Source: Chaunax sp. Z400
Taxonomy: Eukaryota > Chordata > Actinopteri > Lophiiformes > Chaunacidae
Assembly: GCA_037577475.1 (NCBI GenBank)
Contig: CM075192.1
Location: 6,029,908 to 6,093,907, forward strand
DNA: 64,000 bases
Direction: 5' to 3'
Below the pieces are notes generated by a model. It was not told the DNA's origin. It ran no database searches and saw nothing but the letters and a program-made list of their open reading frames with translations. Positions 23,601-34,425 of the stretch are shown here, one piece after another (the first letter of the stretch is position 1; the number at the start of each line of letters is the position of its first letter). Both the position numbers and the translations under genes were made by a program.

Positions 23601-24473
23601 TATATGAGCGAGAGAGAGCAATTAGTTCTTAACACAAAACACCTGGAATAATTAGCGCTCTCTCCCTACACTAACCACGACCAGGCTGCCACAAGCCACA
23701 ACACAACACATTAAGAAAAATGCGCTTTATTAAATTCTTTACCGGAATGATGGATATCTTGTATCCCTACTTTATTGTTTGTTGTTTTAAGCCATGCAGA
23801 AAAAAGTCTAAATGCATTTTTAATGGTGCTTTGCACATTGTTAAACAAATTGCTGTCATTTCCAGCTCAAAACAAGTTTCCAGCTTTGTTTGAAACAAAA
23901 ATATTAAATGTACTTTTGTGTGTACTTTTATTTATGAAATTTTATTGACACATTTTCAAAAAATTGATTAAAAAATAAACATGTTCAATTTGTATACAGT
24001 GTACTGGATGTATTTGATCATGTTGCTGTATTAACTGTTTAAATTGTTACTTATTCACATTAGAACATTGATTATGGATACCACACATTTTTGTATTGTT
24101 TCATTGTTTTTGATGGAAAAGTACTGTATTTCTACCAGAAAACATTATATGCTAGTGACTATACAGAATTTGTATCAAAGAAATTGTAAAGACTTGATTC
24201 ATAGAATATTATGTGGTGAAGACATGTTTGGTTAATACTATACTGAGGACCTGCTGTAATTTTACAGAAATTATCCAAATCTGTGATAATCCATTTCTGG
24301 ATTTACAGAAGTGTCTGTGAATACTACAGAGGATATAATGTAAATTACGGAACTATCAGTATTTGGATTTACATAAGTGTCCACAAATGGTTCAGAGGAA
24401 ATACTGTAAATGTGAGATGTAAGATCACCAGCCTTCTCTTCCCGTGGTTGCTCACAGCGGGCTCCACACGTTT
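23601..24473. other. A+T-rich non-coding stretch
   Basis: No frame with a domain. Immediately 3' of 23600 a weak imperfect inverted pair (AGAGAGAGCAATTA near 23611-23624 and TAATTAGCGCTCTCTCC near 23650) is visible. Nothing else. Confidence 0.45.
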
Positions 24474-25223
24474 TTACCCTGTTGGGGGATGTAGGACACT
24501 GCCGTAACCGTCTGTGTGAACACGAACAGGGAAGAGCGAGCCGTGCCGTGTCTGCAGCAGCTGCCTGGGAAGCTCCGGCTTGTTTCTACAGCTTGTGCCG
24601 ACGAGGGCTATTTTCTTCCTCGGCAGCTCCTCTGCCAGAGAATAAGAGGTGAAGAAATTGTCACATGTGACTGTTTGCCCCTTCAGCCCCTCCGTCATGT
24701 CCAATACAACCCGCTTCCCTTGCCCCACCTGTATAGATTCGCATCCTCCAGGCGTAAGATGTGTCCACATCGCAGGTCACCCATATTTTGACACCATACC
24801 TCGCCGGCTTTTTAGGCATATATTGGCGGAACCCACACCTGCCTCGGAACAGCTGCTCATCCACACAGGGTTGCCTGGGTTGAACAGCATGGGGAGCCCA
24901 TAGGTCCACACGTCGCCAGCTTGTCTTCCCTGTAGCGCCTGGGTCGAGGGAGCCTGTCGTCAAATGGCATGTTGGCTGCAATGAGGCTGAATGTCTCGTG
25001 GTACACCGTAGCCCGGAAGATGGCTCGATTGGTGCGGTCATCCCAGAGGCTCCGCAGCGACCCAGTATACTCCGGCCACAATGAGAAGCCCGATGTAAGC
25101 CTGGATGTCCGTGGCATCCAGGTCCCTCCAGTCTGCGACAGACCGTCTCCCCTGAAGATTTGTCAGCAGCTGGATAATAGCCACAGTCTGAGGAGGACTC
25201 AAGCCTCTGTCGGACTCAGCCAC
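24474..25223 (-). pseudogene. Broken piggyBac (PGBD-like) transposase
   Basis: Three overlapping minus-strand frames give pieces of one DDE_Tnp_1_7 domain. From N to C these are an N-part with DATDIQAYIGLLIVAGVYW (frame from 25223); SLWDDRTNRAIFRATVYHE with FDDRLPRPRRYREDKLA (frame from 25117); CVDEQLFRGRCGFRQYMPKK and ARYGVKIWVTCD (frame from 25041); then GKRVVLDMTEGLKGQTVTCD and NFFTSYSLAEELPRKK, ending near RNKPELP (frame from 24770). The Asp of the VDEQ motif (about 24861-24859) and of TCDNF (24662-24660) match the first two catalytic Asp residues of piggyBac transposases. The third Asp, the rest of the C-terminus and the Cys-rich finger are missing. At least two frameshifts plus the truncation make it inactive. 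Terminal TTAA-flanked repeats were not located. Confidence 0.9.
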
Positions 25224-27195
25224 TCACTGAGCCACTCCATTTGTCTGTCCTCACTGCCCCCTCTACAACTATTAAGACAATGAAGTCACTTCTAAGTCTA
25301 ATCACCAGTCTCAACAGCTCGTCATATACTTCCATACTGGAGAAGATGAATGTAAAAGGAGTGAGGAAAACAAACACAAAATGCTTTTACTATTACTGTT
25401 ATGTAAGAAAACTATATGCAAAGTCTAAACTCCTCACACTCTTGGGCTTTTGTCTTACTTTAGCAGATTTGCAATGCTGAGCCTTTGTGGGTCATTTGTA
25501 TCGCTCTAGGCGCAGCTCTGCATCTCATCCCACTTCTCTAAAGGTAAATAATGATGCAGCTGATTTCCTCTGACAGGATTGTGTGTCTCTGTTCTGCATC
25601 TGCATGCTTTATGTTTATTATTGCTAGAAAAAGAGCCTGGAGTTTAATGTCAGTGGCATTTTACTCAGTCAATTCATTTCATGTGCAGTGCCTGACTGCC
25701 CGGCTCTGAAGCCCTCCCTGCCCTTCATTTTCATGAAAATGATTAATGCACATTTCCCCTGAAACTCTCGGTTATACAACAATACTTGATTGAATTTATG
25801 AAGAGTTGTACTTTAAAATGAAAAGCGCACCACTATAAAAACACCTACTACTTCAGTAACCCCCCCAACCCTACAGCATAATGCACAAACACATCCAGCC
25901 ACTCCGTCTATGCCAGCACATTCAACTGCTGAATGAATAATCATTCTAATACAATGTTGCATGTGTGAAGAGAAAAATAGCTGAAGCGGCAAAATGAGCA
26001 CATAAAACCGTTACACATCAGAGCAGATTCTGTTCTTGTCCTCGGTTCATATGGTATTGTTTTAGAGCAGCAGCTTGTGAGATTCTCAGCTTTCATATCA
26101 TTCCCAGTTTAAAACAAATGACTTAGCTCCGTGTTATCAGGCAACAGTAAGGCCGTGATCAGCTGCTGTGCATACCGTACTAATGAGACCAATATAGTCG
26201 AGAGACAAGACCCTGGGATCACAGATGTCACCATTCTTAAATCTATACACTAAATGTGTTCTGCTGTATTGATTAAACTTACAGGAAATGTATCCACAGA
26301 TCTGTGATTCCAAAAACAGGTCAAAGTTGTAGTTTGAAATGGTGGTCAAGTGAATTTTCCCAGTCAGGGACTAATTTTTTCGATTTCTCCAACAATATAT
26401 AAATGTGCTATAAACCCACCCAATCAAAGGAAATGATTGGACGGCTTACCTGCCTATCTACCTCTATGTACCTACCTCCTACCTGTACATGCACTGATAA
26501 CAGATAACTTTACTACACATCTCAGGTGGATATATGGCTAAAACTATTTGCAAGAATTGCAGAGAAAGTGTAGCCAAATGCTAAATACAAAAGCCAGCGC
26601 TAACATGCTAGCTTGACCTATGTACTAACTATAGCCATGTTTGTTGTTTACTTATGTTAATTAGGTGTTTATTACATTCAAATGTTACATGAGGTAGTTA
26701 TATACAGTTAGCGATATCAACTACAATTCCAGTGAATTGTTTTGGTTCTTATTCCAGACCTATCTCCGAGGAAAATATATTTATAAGTCTATTGAACACA
26801 AATTCATCAATGGTCCTCCAACTGGATCATTTTATCTACTTACAGTACCCCAACTCTAACCTTACATGAGCCAATCAGGCTCTTACATTACATGATCAAA
26901 ATGTCACACACTTGTCCTGCCTGTCCGCCTCATGTTTATACAGAGGTCAGATTCAGCGCTGTTACATCTGCTGCCGTCTCAGAGGCGAAACTCAGACCCT
27001 CAATCACAATTTAAGTGCCGTTATACAGACCATCAGGGTGGAAAACATCAGGTCCACCTTAAGCATGATGTGTAAATGTTGCCACTGTTTGGCCTGATGA
27101 CATCCGTGGCTATGTGCTAAGAACATGTGCCAATCAGCTATTTGATGTTATGACATTTTTAACATATCATTGTCACAGGAGATTTTTCCCACCTA
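25224..27195. other. Non-coding stretch, no gene recognised
   Basis: The first 100-300 bp may be the 5' part of the piggyBac copy. The rest has only short frames. Confidence 0.45.
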
Positions 27196-27199
27196 CTAG

Positions 27200-27800
27200 A
27201 AGACAGCCAACACCGTCCCTGAACCTAAACTGTCTACATTGTCGTCACTAATTGACTACTGCCATCTAACACTCATCCCCACTCTGATTAAATGCTTTGT
27301 GAAACAGTTTCTACACAACATCAAACACAACATCCCTGCCAACTGGACCCTCATCAGTTTGCAGAAGATTTTTCACTGACCTCCACTCAGTCTTAACACC
27401 TTTAAAATAACATCTAAATGAAGAACTAGTCAGCATTTAATACCACCATAAAACTAGCAACTGTATCAGTCTGTTACTGAGTGCCACACTGTGCAACTAT
27501 CTCATGGATACATCACAACCTAGTATGGGATGTGCAGAGCTCAGGACAGGAAGGCTGTACAGCAGGTGTTAATAATAACAACCAAGAGAGCCATTGGTAC
27601 CCAGCATCAGTGAGGTGAGGTGCCTTCACAGAGCCCAAAGGATACCAAAACACGGCACCCATCGCAGCCACAGTGTCCATTAACGTACCACCAGAAGAAG
27701 GAAGAAGTTCTTTTCTCCTGCAGTGAGACTCTCATCCTTACCCTCCTAGCCAGAGGAGGCAGTAGTGCTCATTCCTCTTTTGTCCACAGGCCCACAAGAA
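27200..27800 (+). pseudogene. Degenerate LINE reverse-transcriptase relic
   Basis: The first part (about 27260-27370) reads TLIPTLIKCFVKQFLHNIKH, then PANWTLISLQ. This resembles the LINE RT stretch in which a Lys-Cys-Phe-Glu motif precedes 'dPlQFAYR'. Further on (about 27540-27620) a segment reads like the common 'DRKALQRV...IIGTQ' C-terminal part, and the next ~120 bp like the following region. Stops and frameshifts occur throughout and large parts are missing. The style fits an L2/Rex1-type non-LTR element of fish. The assignment rests on motif resemblance only. Confidence 0.6.
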
Positions 27801-30220
27801 TCGCCAGTAAATTAGAGTTCTTTGTATTTTAAAACTTCGTCTTCTCAATGAAAATCATGTGACTTTTCTAATAGTAAGTTATTCTCTCTTTTGAGTTTGT
27901 TTTATATTCTGTTGACAAAATTTCAGGAATGATTGACCTTAGAATTGAATCTTCCCACTTTCGACTAAAGTGTAGTGTTGATGCAGCTTCCAATGAAGAA
28001 TAACTCTACCTTATATTAAGAAACTAATGACAAGGTATGAGAGTTTTGAGCTTTCGCCCTTTGTACTTATGTTTATTCTCTCGCTTGATTTGCACAATAA
28101 AGGGTTTTTTTCAAATTTTTGACATTACATTCAAAGTCATGCAATGAAACCTTATCATTGTGGAACCCAACACCTCTTGAAAAGAAAAATATGGTCAACA
28201 CTAGATGCTATTACTCACAGTTCTGTCTCTACTTCTGCAATTAAAGCACAATAATGTTTCGCATTTTCACTACAGATTTTTAGTCTGAACTTTGTTAATA
28301 ACAGCTTCATCACAACACACACTAAACATTCCATTATATTACAATGGGCTACGAAGAATCAAGCCATCACAACTATTGCCTGTCTTCACACTGCTTCTTT
28401 TAAAATGTTCAAGGTAATATTCAAGCTAGATGTGATTCTGTTGCAGCAGATTCAGTCCCTCTGCAAATACTGTTGTGCCCTGGTTTGTTCATTCCTATTC
28501 TCAATTGTTCTCGTCTTCCTCTCTTACCAAAATTCTGGCTTTTCTTGGCAAGATCTGTGTAATGTTCAGTCAGTTTCCTCAGGCACTTGTCTTTGGAATA
28601 TATATCCAAGGAAGAGAACATGAAACAAGGATTAAAATCACAGCCTTTATTGTCAAGTGTTGTTTATCTCTTTCTCTTCCTCACGCATTTGCACTGGTAT
28701 ACACAGAGAAACACACAAAATGAACATCATCTTTTGCTGCTGCCATTGAGCATCAATGTATGACCCTCATCGCTTCCCTCACCCTAACAGCTTAGTGGAT
28801 ATGAAGCGGCGGTCTAAAAGAGAGCCAAGCCTGTCAGAGTCCTAACCGTTGTCGAGAGGCCCTTGGCTCTGTATGCACAGCAGACGCCAGCCTCAATTAG
28901 ACAGGTGTATATAGTCTGCCAGTGCATGAGAGGAGAGTGGACAGGCCCTATTTTCTGTGCAAACACTGGTTTTGCACCACTGCTGCTGGATCAATGCGGC
29001 TGTGGGACTTCGAGAGCTGGACTTTGCAGCAGCAGTGACTGAAAATAAGCCTGAACAGATGAGATGTTGACACGGGAGGAAATGAAAGATCGTCAGGGAA
29101 ACGAGGAGCAGTTGAGGCCAATTACAAACGCAACTTGTCAAAGCTGGCGTGCTGACTTGCTGTTTTCCGAATAACGTTATGACAGTGAATAGATTAGCAC
29201 TGTGCAAATACAGAGCTAGGAGGGGAGCTGAGACAGCCTCTACATTCACATGTTTTTATCACATCAGGGGAGAAGTGCCATAAATCAAAGAATGTTCAGT
29301 TTTACTGTAACCACAACATTTATTCATATTAATGTTATTTTAAGACAAGACTTAGTTAGTCTATTAAGTCTATTATTATTGGGGGGGGGGCTAAATTAAT
29401 CAAAACTGAAATATAAATATCTGCAACGCTGTCACTGATAAAACCAACACTCGACTCATCACACATCCAAAATGACAATTGTAGATGTTTGTAATTTAAT
29501 TTTGGCTCCAGAAATTGTTGCAGACATCTCAGATGTCATCATGACTAGTATGAATTCCTGTCCTGATGTTGCTCATGTGAAGCTTTCCATTGAATTATAA
29601 TTAGAAAATGCAATGAAACAGAACAAGCTTATCAAGGTATTTATGGCTGCAGCATTAAAAGCCCTGTCAATAAAACCATCTTCATCCTCCTTTAAACTGT
29701 TTTGTCCTGCAGAACCACGGGCTGCGTTTGAAAGCAAAGGCGCTCCTGCCTCCCAGCTGCCGTATCCTCTGACATCATCACAGATATATGCAATTCATTT
29801 CACCTAGTCAAAAGTCTAATTCAAGGTATCTGTCATTTTGACTTTGATCTGACTTCATCACTAGGTAGACTGAAAGCTATTCAGTTTTAATTTCAATTTA
29901 TCTATAATTCAGTAATATGTAAATGTCTCTTCCTAATTTCAGTTTGAGACATTTCGACCTGTTAAAACTTGATTTAAGATATCTAAAAATGATAACATAG
30001 ATATTTTGAGTTAAGGGAAATTAAAAAAATATTGAACTAGAATTATAACTTGGTAGGATTTGGAGATATCTGAGATTGGAATTACAACAAGTCATAATTC
30101 AGCAGTACAGTACATATCTTCATGAACTGACAACATCTGTCCAAGGAAGAATGACGTTGGAGTAATGAAATGTCCTTTTTTCTAGGAAGATTTTAATTAC
30201 GTTCCACTTGAATGGGAAAC
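27801..30220. other. Non-coding stretch, no gene recognised
   Basis: Includes a 10-G run at 29381-29390, an A/T-rich segment at 29870-30100 resembling the 42.6-kb repeat family, and less A+T-rich, repeat-free DNA at 28800-29240. Open frames there (for example 28893-29249 minus) have no domain. Confidence 0.5.
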
Positions 30221-30243
30221 TGTGTCCAAATTTTGGACTGGTA

Positions 30244-30285
<42 letters not shown>
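30221..30285 (+). repeat. Tc1-like terminus followed by a (TA)n array
   Basis: TGTGTCCAAATTTTGGACTG then GTAGTGTA (30221-30248) resembles the outer end of Tc1-like fish elements. It runs directly into about 40 bp of TA dinucleotides (30246-30285). The other end of the element was not found. Confidence 0.6.
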
Positions 30286-30287
<2 letters not shown>

Positions 30288-31822
30288 AGTCTTACCATTA
30301 AATTCCAAATGGATTACAAAGCAACTGACAGGATTACAATTCCAAACAATGGTCCACTGGAACAGAACTCAGCGCCCTGCAGGTTCAGTTTTAGAGTCTT
30401 CATGATGATCCATTTTGGAGAAATTACTCAAAGTGTCAGACAAGCGCCTTTCAAGTTGCCAGTGAGTGGAGTGAACTCAGGGAATTAATTGTTCTGTGGT
30501 GATGCACACAAAAAGCAAAAAGCATGTTCAATAATCAAAAATATGACAACAAAATCATCACACAGACAACTAGGAACCTTCAAGACCCGAAGGGTCTGAG
30601 GGGCAGTTGCAAGTCTTTTACTAATTCCGCTTAAATCATTCAACATAGACAAGGGGTTTTCTGTGAAGTTACAGGCCTTATGAGTGCCATGACCCATTGA
30701 TATTATTCTGAAATAGCCAGAGATCTACCAGAGCACTGTTTAGGCCAAAGCAAGGCATCAAGCTCAACATACAGTCCCTCAGATTGGCCATCGATCTGGA
30801 AGGAATATTCCCAGGTGCCGCTGGTGTGTTGTTGAGTGACTGCTGCAACATGACAGCTATCAATTAGACCAAGCTAAGTATTGACACAGCAGCCAGGACC
30901 CTGGGAATTATTGTGAGAATTATACCAGAATTAAGTGCATCTGTGAGCAGAATTGGATTTGGAGAATTTTCTATTGTCAGAGCTAAATGAGAGACATTCT
31001 GCTCATTCTGCGACTATTCGCATCTCGGCATGGCATTCAAAGACGAGAATACACCAGAGAGCTGAAGCGATGTTCAAAGATGACAGGATGTGGGATGTGA
31101 TGGTTATACACAAAGCAGGTGCAGTTCAAAGCACATCACATCACATCCCATTTGCATTCTCTCTAATTTAACTCAGAGAGGCTCTGTCGTGAGAAATCTC
31201 AAACAGGGGAGGAGACAGAGATATTGTAAAGCAGATGAATACAACCTTCAGTAAACCAGCTTTGACTGACAGAGATGAGGGTAAACACTTCACAGGCACG
31301 CCGCTCGCTTCAGAGGCACTGTTATGCAAAGAAGGGGATAGACGGAGAAAAGGGAAAATGAGAGTGCTTCACCCCTCCACCCCCTCAGCTCCTCTCAGGA
31401 GGTGTCAGGAGCTGTGTGTAAAGAACCTAGCGCCCCCATTTCCTGTGAGAGGGAGCAGTGCTGAATTTTGATAACACTCATTTCCAATTGAGCTCTTTAG
31501 AGAGGAAAAGGCTCGGAGACAATTACAATGGGAGTGCAGCCTCGACACCCTGAATAACCCTTGATGAGAGCAACAGTCGAGTTTGGATAGGTTAACCAGC
31601 CGTAATCGGAAAGGTGTTGAACACACAACCTTACAATACTCCACCCCAAATTATACGATCGTCACATTTACAAAATTGTGTCTTTTCATTAAAAACTGAT
31701 TCGCTGTCTTTTCCTTTTTCAAAAGCCTGAAGCAGCGCTGATTGCATCAGATCATTGACAGCAAGAACAAAGTGGTTTTCTGGCGTTGCAGGGATGATGA
31801 AGGGGGGTGGGAACAGGCAGCG

Positions 31823-31823
<1 letters not shown>
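30286..31823. other. Non-coding stretch, no gene recognised
   Basis: Several short frames without domains. 31230-31600 is of more balanced base composition. Confidence 0.5.

Positions 31824-31859
<36 letters not shown>
31824..31859. repeat. (GT)n microsatellite
   Basis: About 18 GT units, also translated in both overlapping open frames. Confidence 0.95.
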
Positions 31860-31860
<1 letters not shown>

Positions 31861-32080
31861 TGAGGGGTTTGTTGGGGGGAGGTGTGATACAGAGAGAGTG
31901 TTGCTTATCACAGGAGAGGCACAATGATTACTTTAATCTCAAAATTATGCAAAACTTACTGCATAGAAATTATCTTTTAAAGCTGTGGAAAAGAGGATTT
32001 CAAGTTTCATTTTTAATCAGAAAAGAGTGATTTTTTTTTAAACAGGCCCTCTCAGGTATGATGTGTAAAGCACATAAAGG

Positions 32081-32310
32081 GCCCTATTTAAACAGTCTAT
32101 GATCTAAAGTCCATAGCACAAGTTGATTTAGGTCGTGTCCAGCTCCCCTTTGCTTGTTTAAGTGTGCATAATCTGGGAGCAAAGATAGGCACAACATGAT
32201 TTACTCTCTTCATTATTTATACCAGAGCTTTGGGGGTAACATGAAATAAACCAAACATCATCTCCATTTAAAAGCCTTAACCTGGTGCACTGCAGCAGCT
32301 ATCTATTCAC
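32081..32310 (+). repeat. GGGCCCTATTTAAAC... dispersed fish repeat
   Basis: GGGCCCTATTTAAACAGTCT, then TTTAGGTCGTGTCCAGCTCC and AACATGAAATAAACCAAACA, matches a widespread fish non-autonomous DNA repeat. It probably belongs to the same family as copies A-C (opposite end). Confidence 0.55.
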
Positions 32311-32938
32311 CGAGGGGCAGGTATGTGGTCCTTGGGCAGTGAAGTTTCTGCCCATCTATGTAAGCAAATGCACTGTTATTTGACTGGGGAGGAGAAGGAG
32401 GAGGGGCTGCTGCCCATCCCTGTGTGTGTGATAGGCCTAGTTTAACGTCCATGGATCGCAGTCCACAGATGGGGCCAGCCGGGTCATAAAAGTGATGATT
32501 CTGATTAACAGCAGATGGGATGTGGATGAAATACTTTATCATTAATAAGGACAATATTAATGACATGCGTCTCCACTGTCTGTGCCATTTATGCATGAGG
32601 CACAGCAGCTTAACCGTGAATTCTTTAAATCTTCTGACACACAGACAGGACCTAATGTAAATTAATGTGATGTGTTGTTCTACACATTCAAAAAAATCAC
32701 ACACACACAGTCCAGGTTCATACAGTGAAATAGTTTGGAGTAAAGTATCTGTCCTCATGATAAATGAGGCAACGGTAGAGGTGCAGTGAAAATCAGAGAA
32801 GAATATTTGTTCAGTTGAGTGATGGGTGGATGAAAACGTACCTGCCGAGTCAGATGATGTCAGACGTGATCTGTGCATCACTATTGTACCTTTGGAGGTG
32901 CAGCTGATGCACCCTTTAAATAGCAGAAAAAATACTGC
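32311..32938. other. Non-coding stretch, open on the minus strand
   Basis: A minus frame of 217 codons spans 32303-32956 but ends inside repeats and shows no domain. 32510-32660 has TAAT-rich motifs and could be conserved non-coding DNA, which cannot be judged from one sequence. Confidence 0.45.
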
Positions 32939-33058
32939 ACTGTGGTGGAGTGGCACTGTCGCCTCAAAGCAAAAAGGTTCTGGGTTTGAATCCTGACCTG
33001 TGTTCTGCCGGTGTCTGTGTGGGTCCCCCGGCTTCCTCTCACAGTCCAGAAATCCAGC
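32939..33058 (+). repeat. tRNA-derived SINE fragment (5' part)
   Basis: The head ACTGTGGTGGAGTGGCACTG, B-box-like GGTTTGAATCC and the TCTCACAGTCCAGAAA body match the SINE at 58211-58552 with an internal deletion. Confidence 0.72.
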
Positions 33059-33999
33059 GTTCCCATTGGTGCAAGTACTTTAGCTACTTAAACAACATGG
33101 GCTCTAGGTGTGAAAATGACATCTGCGTCAATTGGACACGAGCAATGACACCTGAGTTGTGCCGTATACTCAAAATGATGTTCAAATAATAAGCTGAAAC
33201 AAAGTGATTGCAAAGATTGCAATCTTCTCAACCGACCAATCGTCCTGTTTCTTTAATGGTTATCTTCCAGGATAAAAGAAAGAACAACCACAGCAGCTTG
33301 TCTCCAGTGTAATCCTCATTAATGAAGTGTGATTAAATGCATCCACAAAAGGTCCTGGATTGTAAACAAATCGTTTTACAGTTATTAGTTGTTTTATTAA
33401 CCATGACAGGTAAATCTAAGAGTGCACATAACCTGTGCTCGTATAAAACAGAGAGGGGAAATAAGTCTGTAAAGTCATAGTTTTACAGACATACAATAAA
33501 AAATCTGCAGCACCTCATTTGTAAATCAGGAGGTCCACAATAATCCACATTGCCTGCGGCACATTGGACAAGGCATAGGGTCATTGGGGCTCGCCCCCTG
33601 TCTAGATCTCTCTCTCACTTACCCTCTGTTACCCTCTGTGCTGTGCTTCATTGGCGTGAAATGGAATTATAGCAGAGAGTTTGATACAACCCTGAAAAGC
33701 AGACGGACTAACCAAGCTAACATTATGTGTTCCATCTCTGTCTGTCTTCTCTTCCTGTGTGCATCACACCTTCACACCCCCTAATTTATCCATATTCATT
33801 TCAACATTTCACAGCACAAAGACCCACTTGCTTTGCTGCACTGCTTACAGTAATCATGTGCCAGAATGTTTACACACCATGGAGAGAGGCTATCCACATT
33901 CAAATAGCAGTGACGTTAGCCCATGCACAAAACTCACCCTCTTTCTCTTTCTCTTTTCTTTAAAAAAAAAATCTGATTTAAAATACATCCAAGCCTCTT
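33059..33999. other. Non-coding stretch, no gene recognised
   Basis: Overlapping plus frames near 33584-34040 lack domains. Confidence 0.5.
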
Positions 34000-34096
34000 G
34001 GGTCGTAGCCTCACAGTGTGAATTGGTGCTTGTCTTCTAAAGCACTTTGAGTGGTCAATCAGTCTAGAAAGGTGCTATAAGAACAGTCCATTTACC
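34000..34096 (+). repeat. Fish repeat tail (AAAGCACTTTGAGTGGTC...)
   Basis: AAAGCACTTTGAGTGGTCAA then TCTAGAAAGGTGCTATAAGA and GTCCATTTACC is a very common repeat end in fish genomes. Confidence 0.6.
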
Positions 34097-34339
34097 AAAA
34101 GTAGCATTACAGTAATATTCTTTAATTATCATTAAATATAGGATACTAACCCAGCCAGATACATTCAAATACATTTTACATTCTGTAAATAAAGTAATTT
34201 ACTTACAAAACTGACCAATATCATGTTTTAAATATATGAATATAGTAGTGAATAATATAATTTAATTCTGAAATACAGTACTTTGCAGGCGAAGCTGCTT
34301 CCAGTTAATTCCTGTAAATTTACACTGAAAACTGTATGA

Positions 34340-34425
34340 ATGTGTTTACCAAATTTCACAGCAATCAAGTCAATAGTTGTTGAGATATTTGAAACCAAAG
34401 CGAAGGACTGACCGTCTCTGGAGCC
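34340..34425 (+). repeat. Fish repeat fragment (ACCAAATTTCACAGCAATCA...)
   Basis: ACCAAATTTCACAGCAATCA, then ATAGTTGTTGAGATATTTGA and GGACTGACCG, is a recurrent dispersed sequence in teleosts. Confidence 0.45.

Noticed and set aside
32303..32956. 217-codon minus-strand open frame
   Set aside because: It starts inside a SINE fragment and ends in the GGGCCC repeat region. Its composition is not protein-like and no domain or splice logic is visible.
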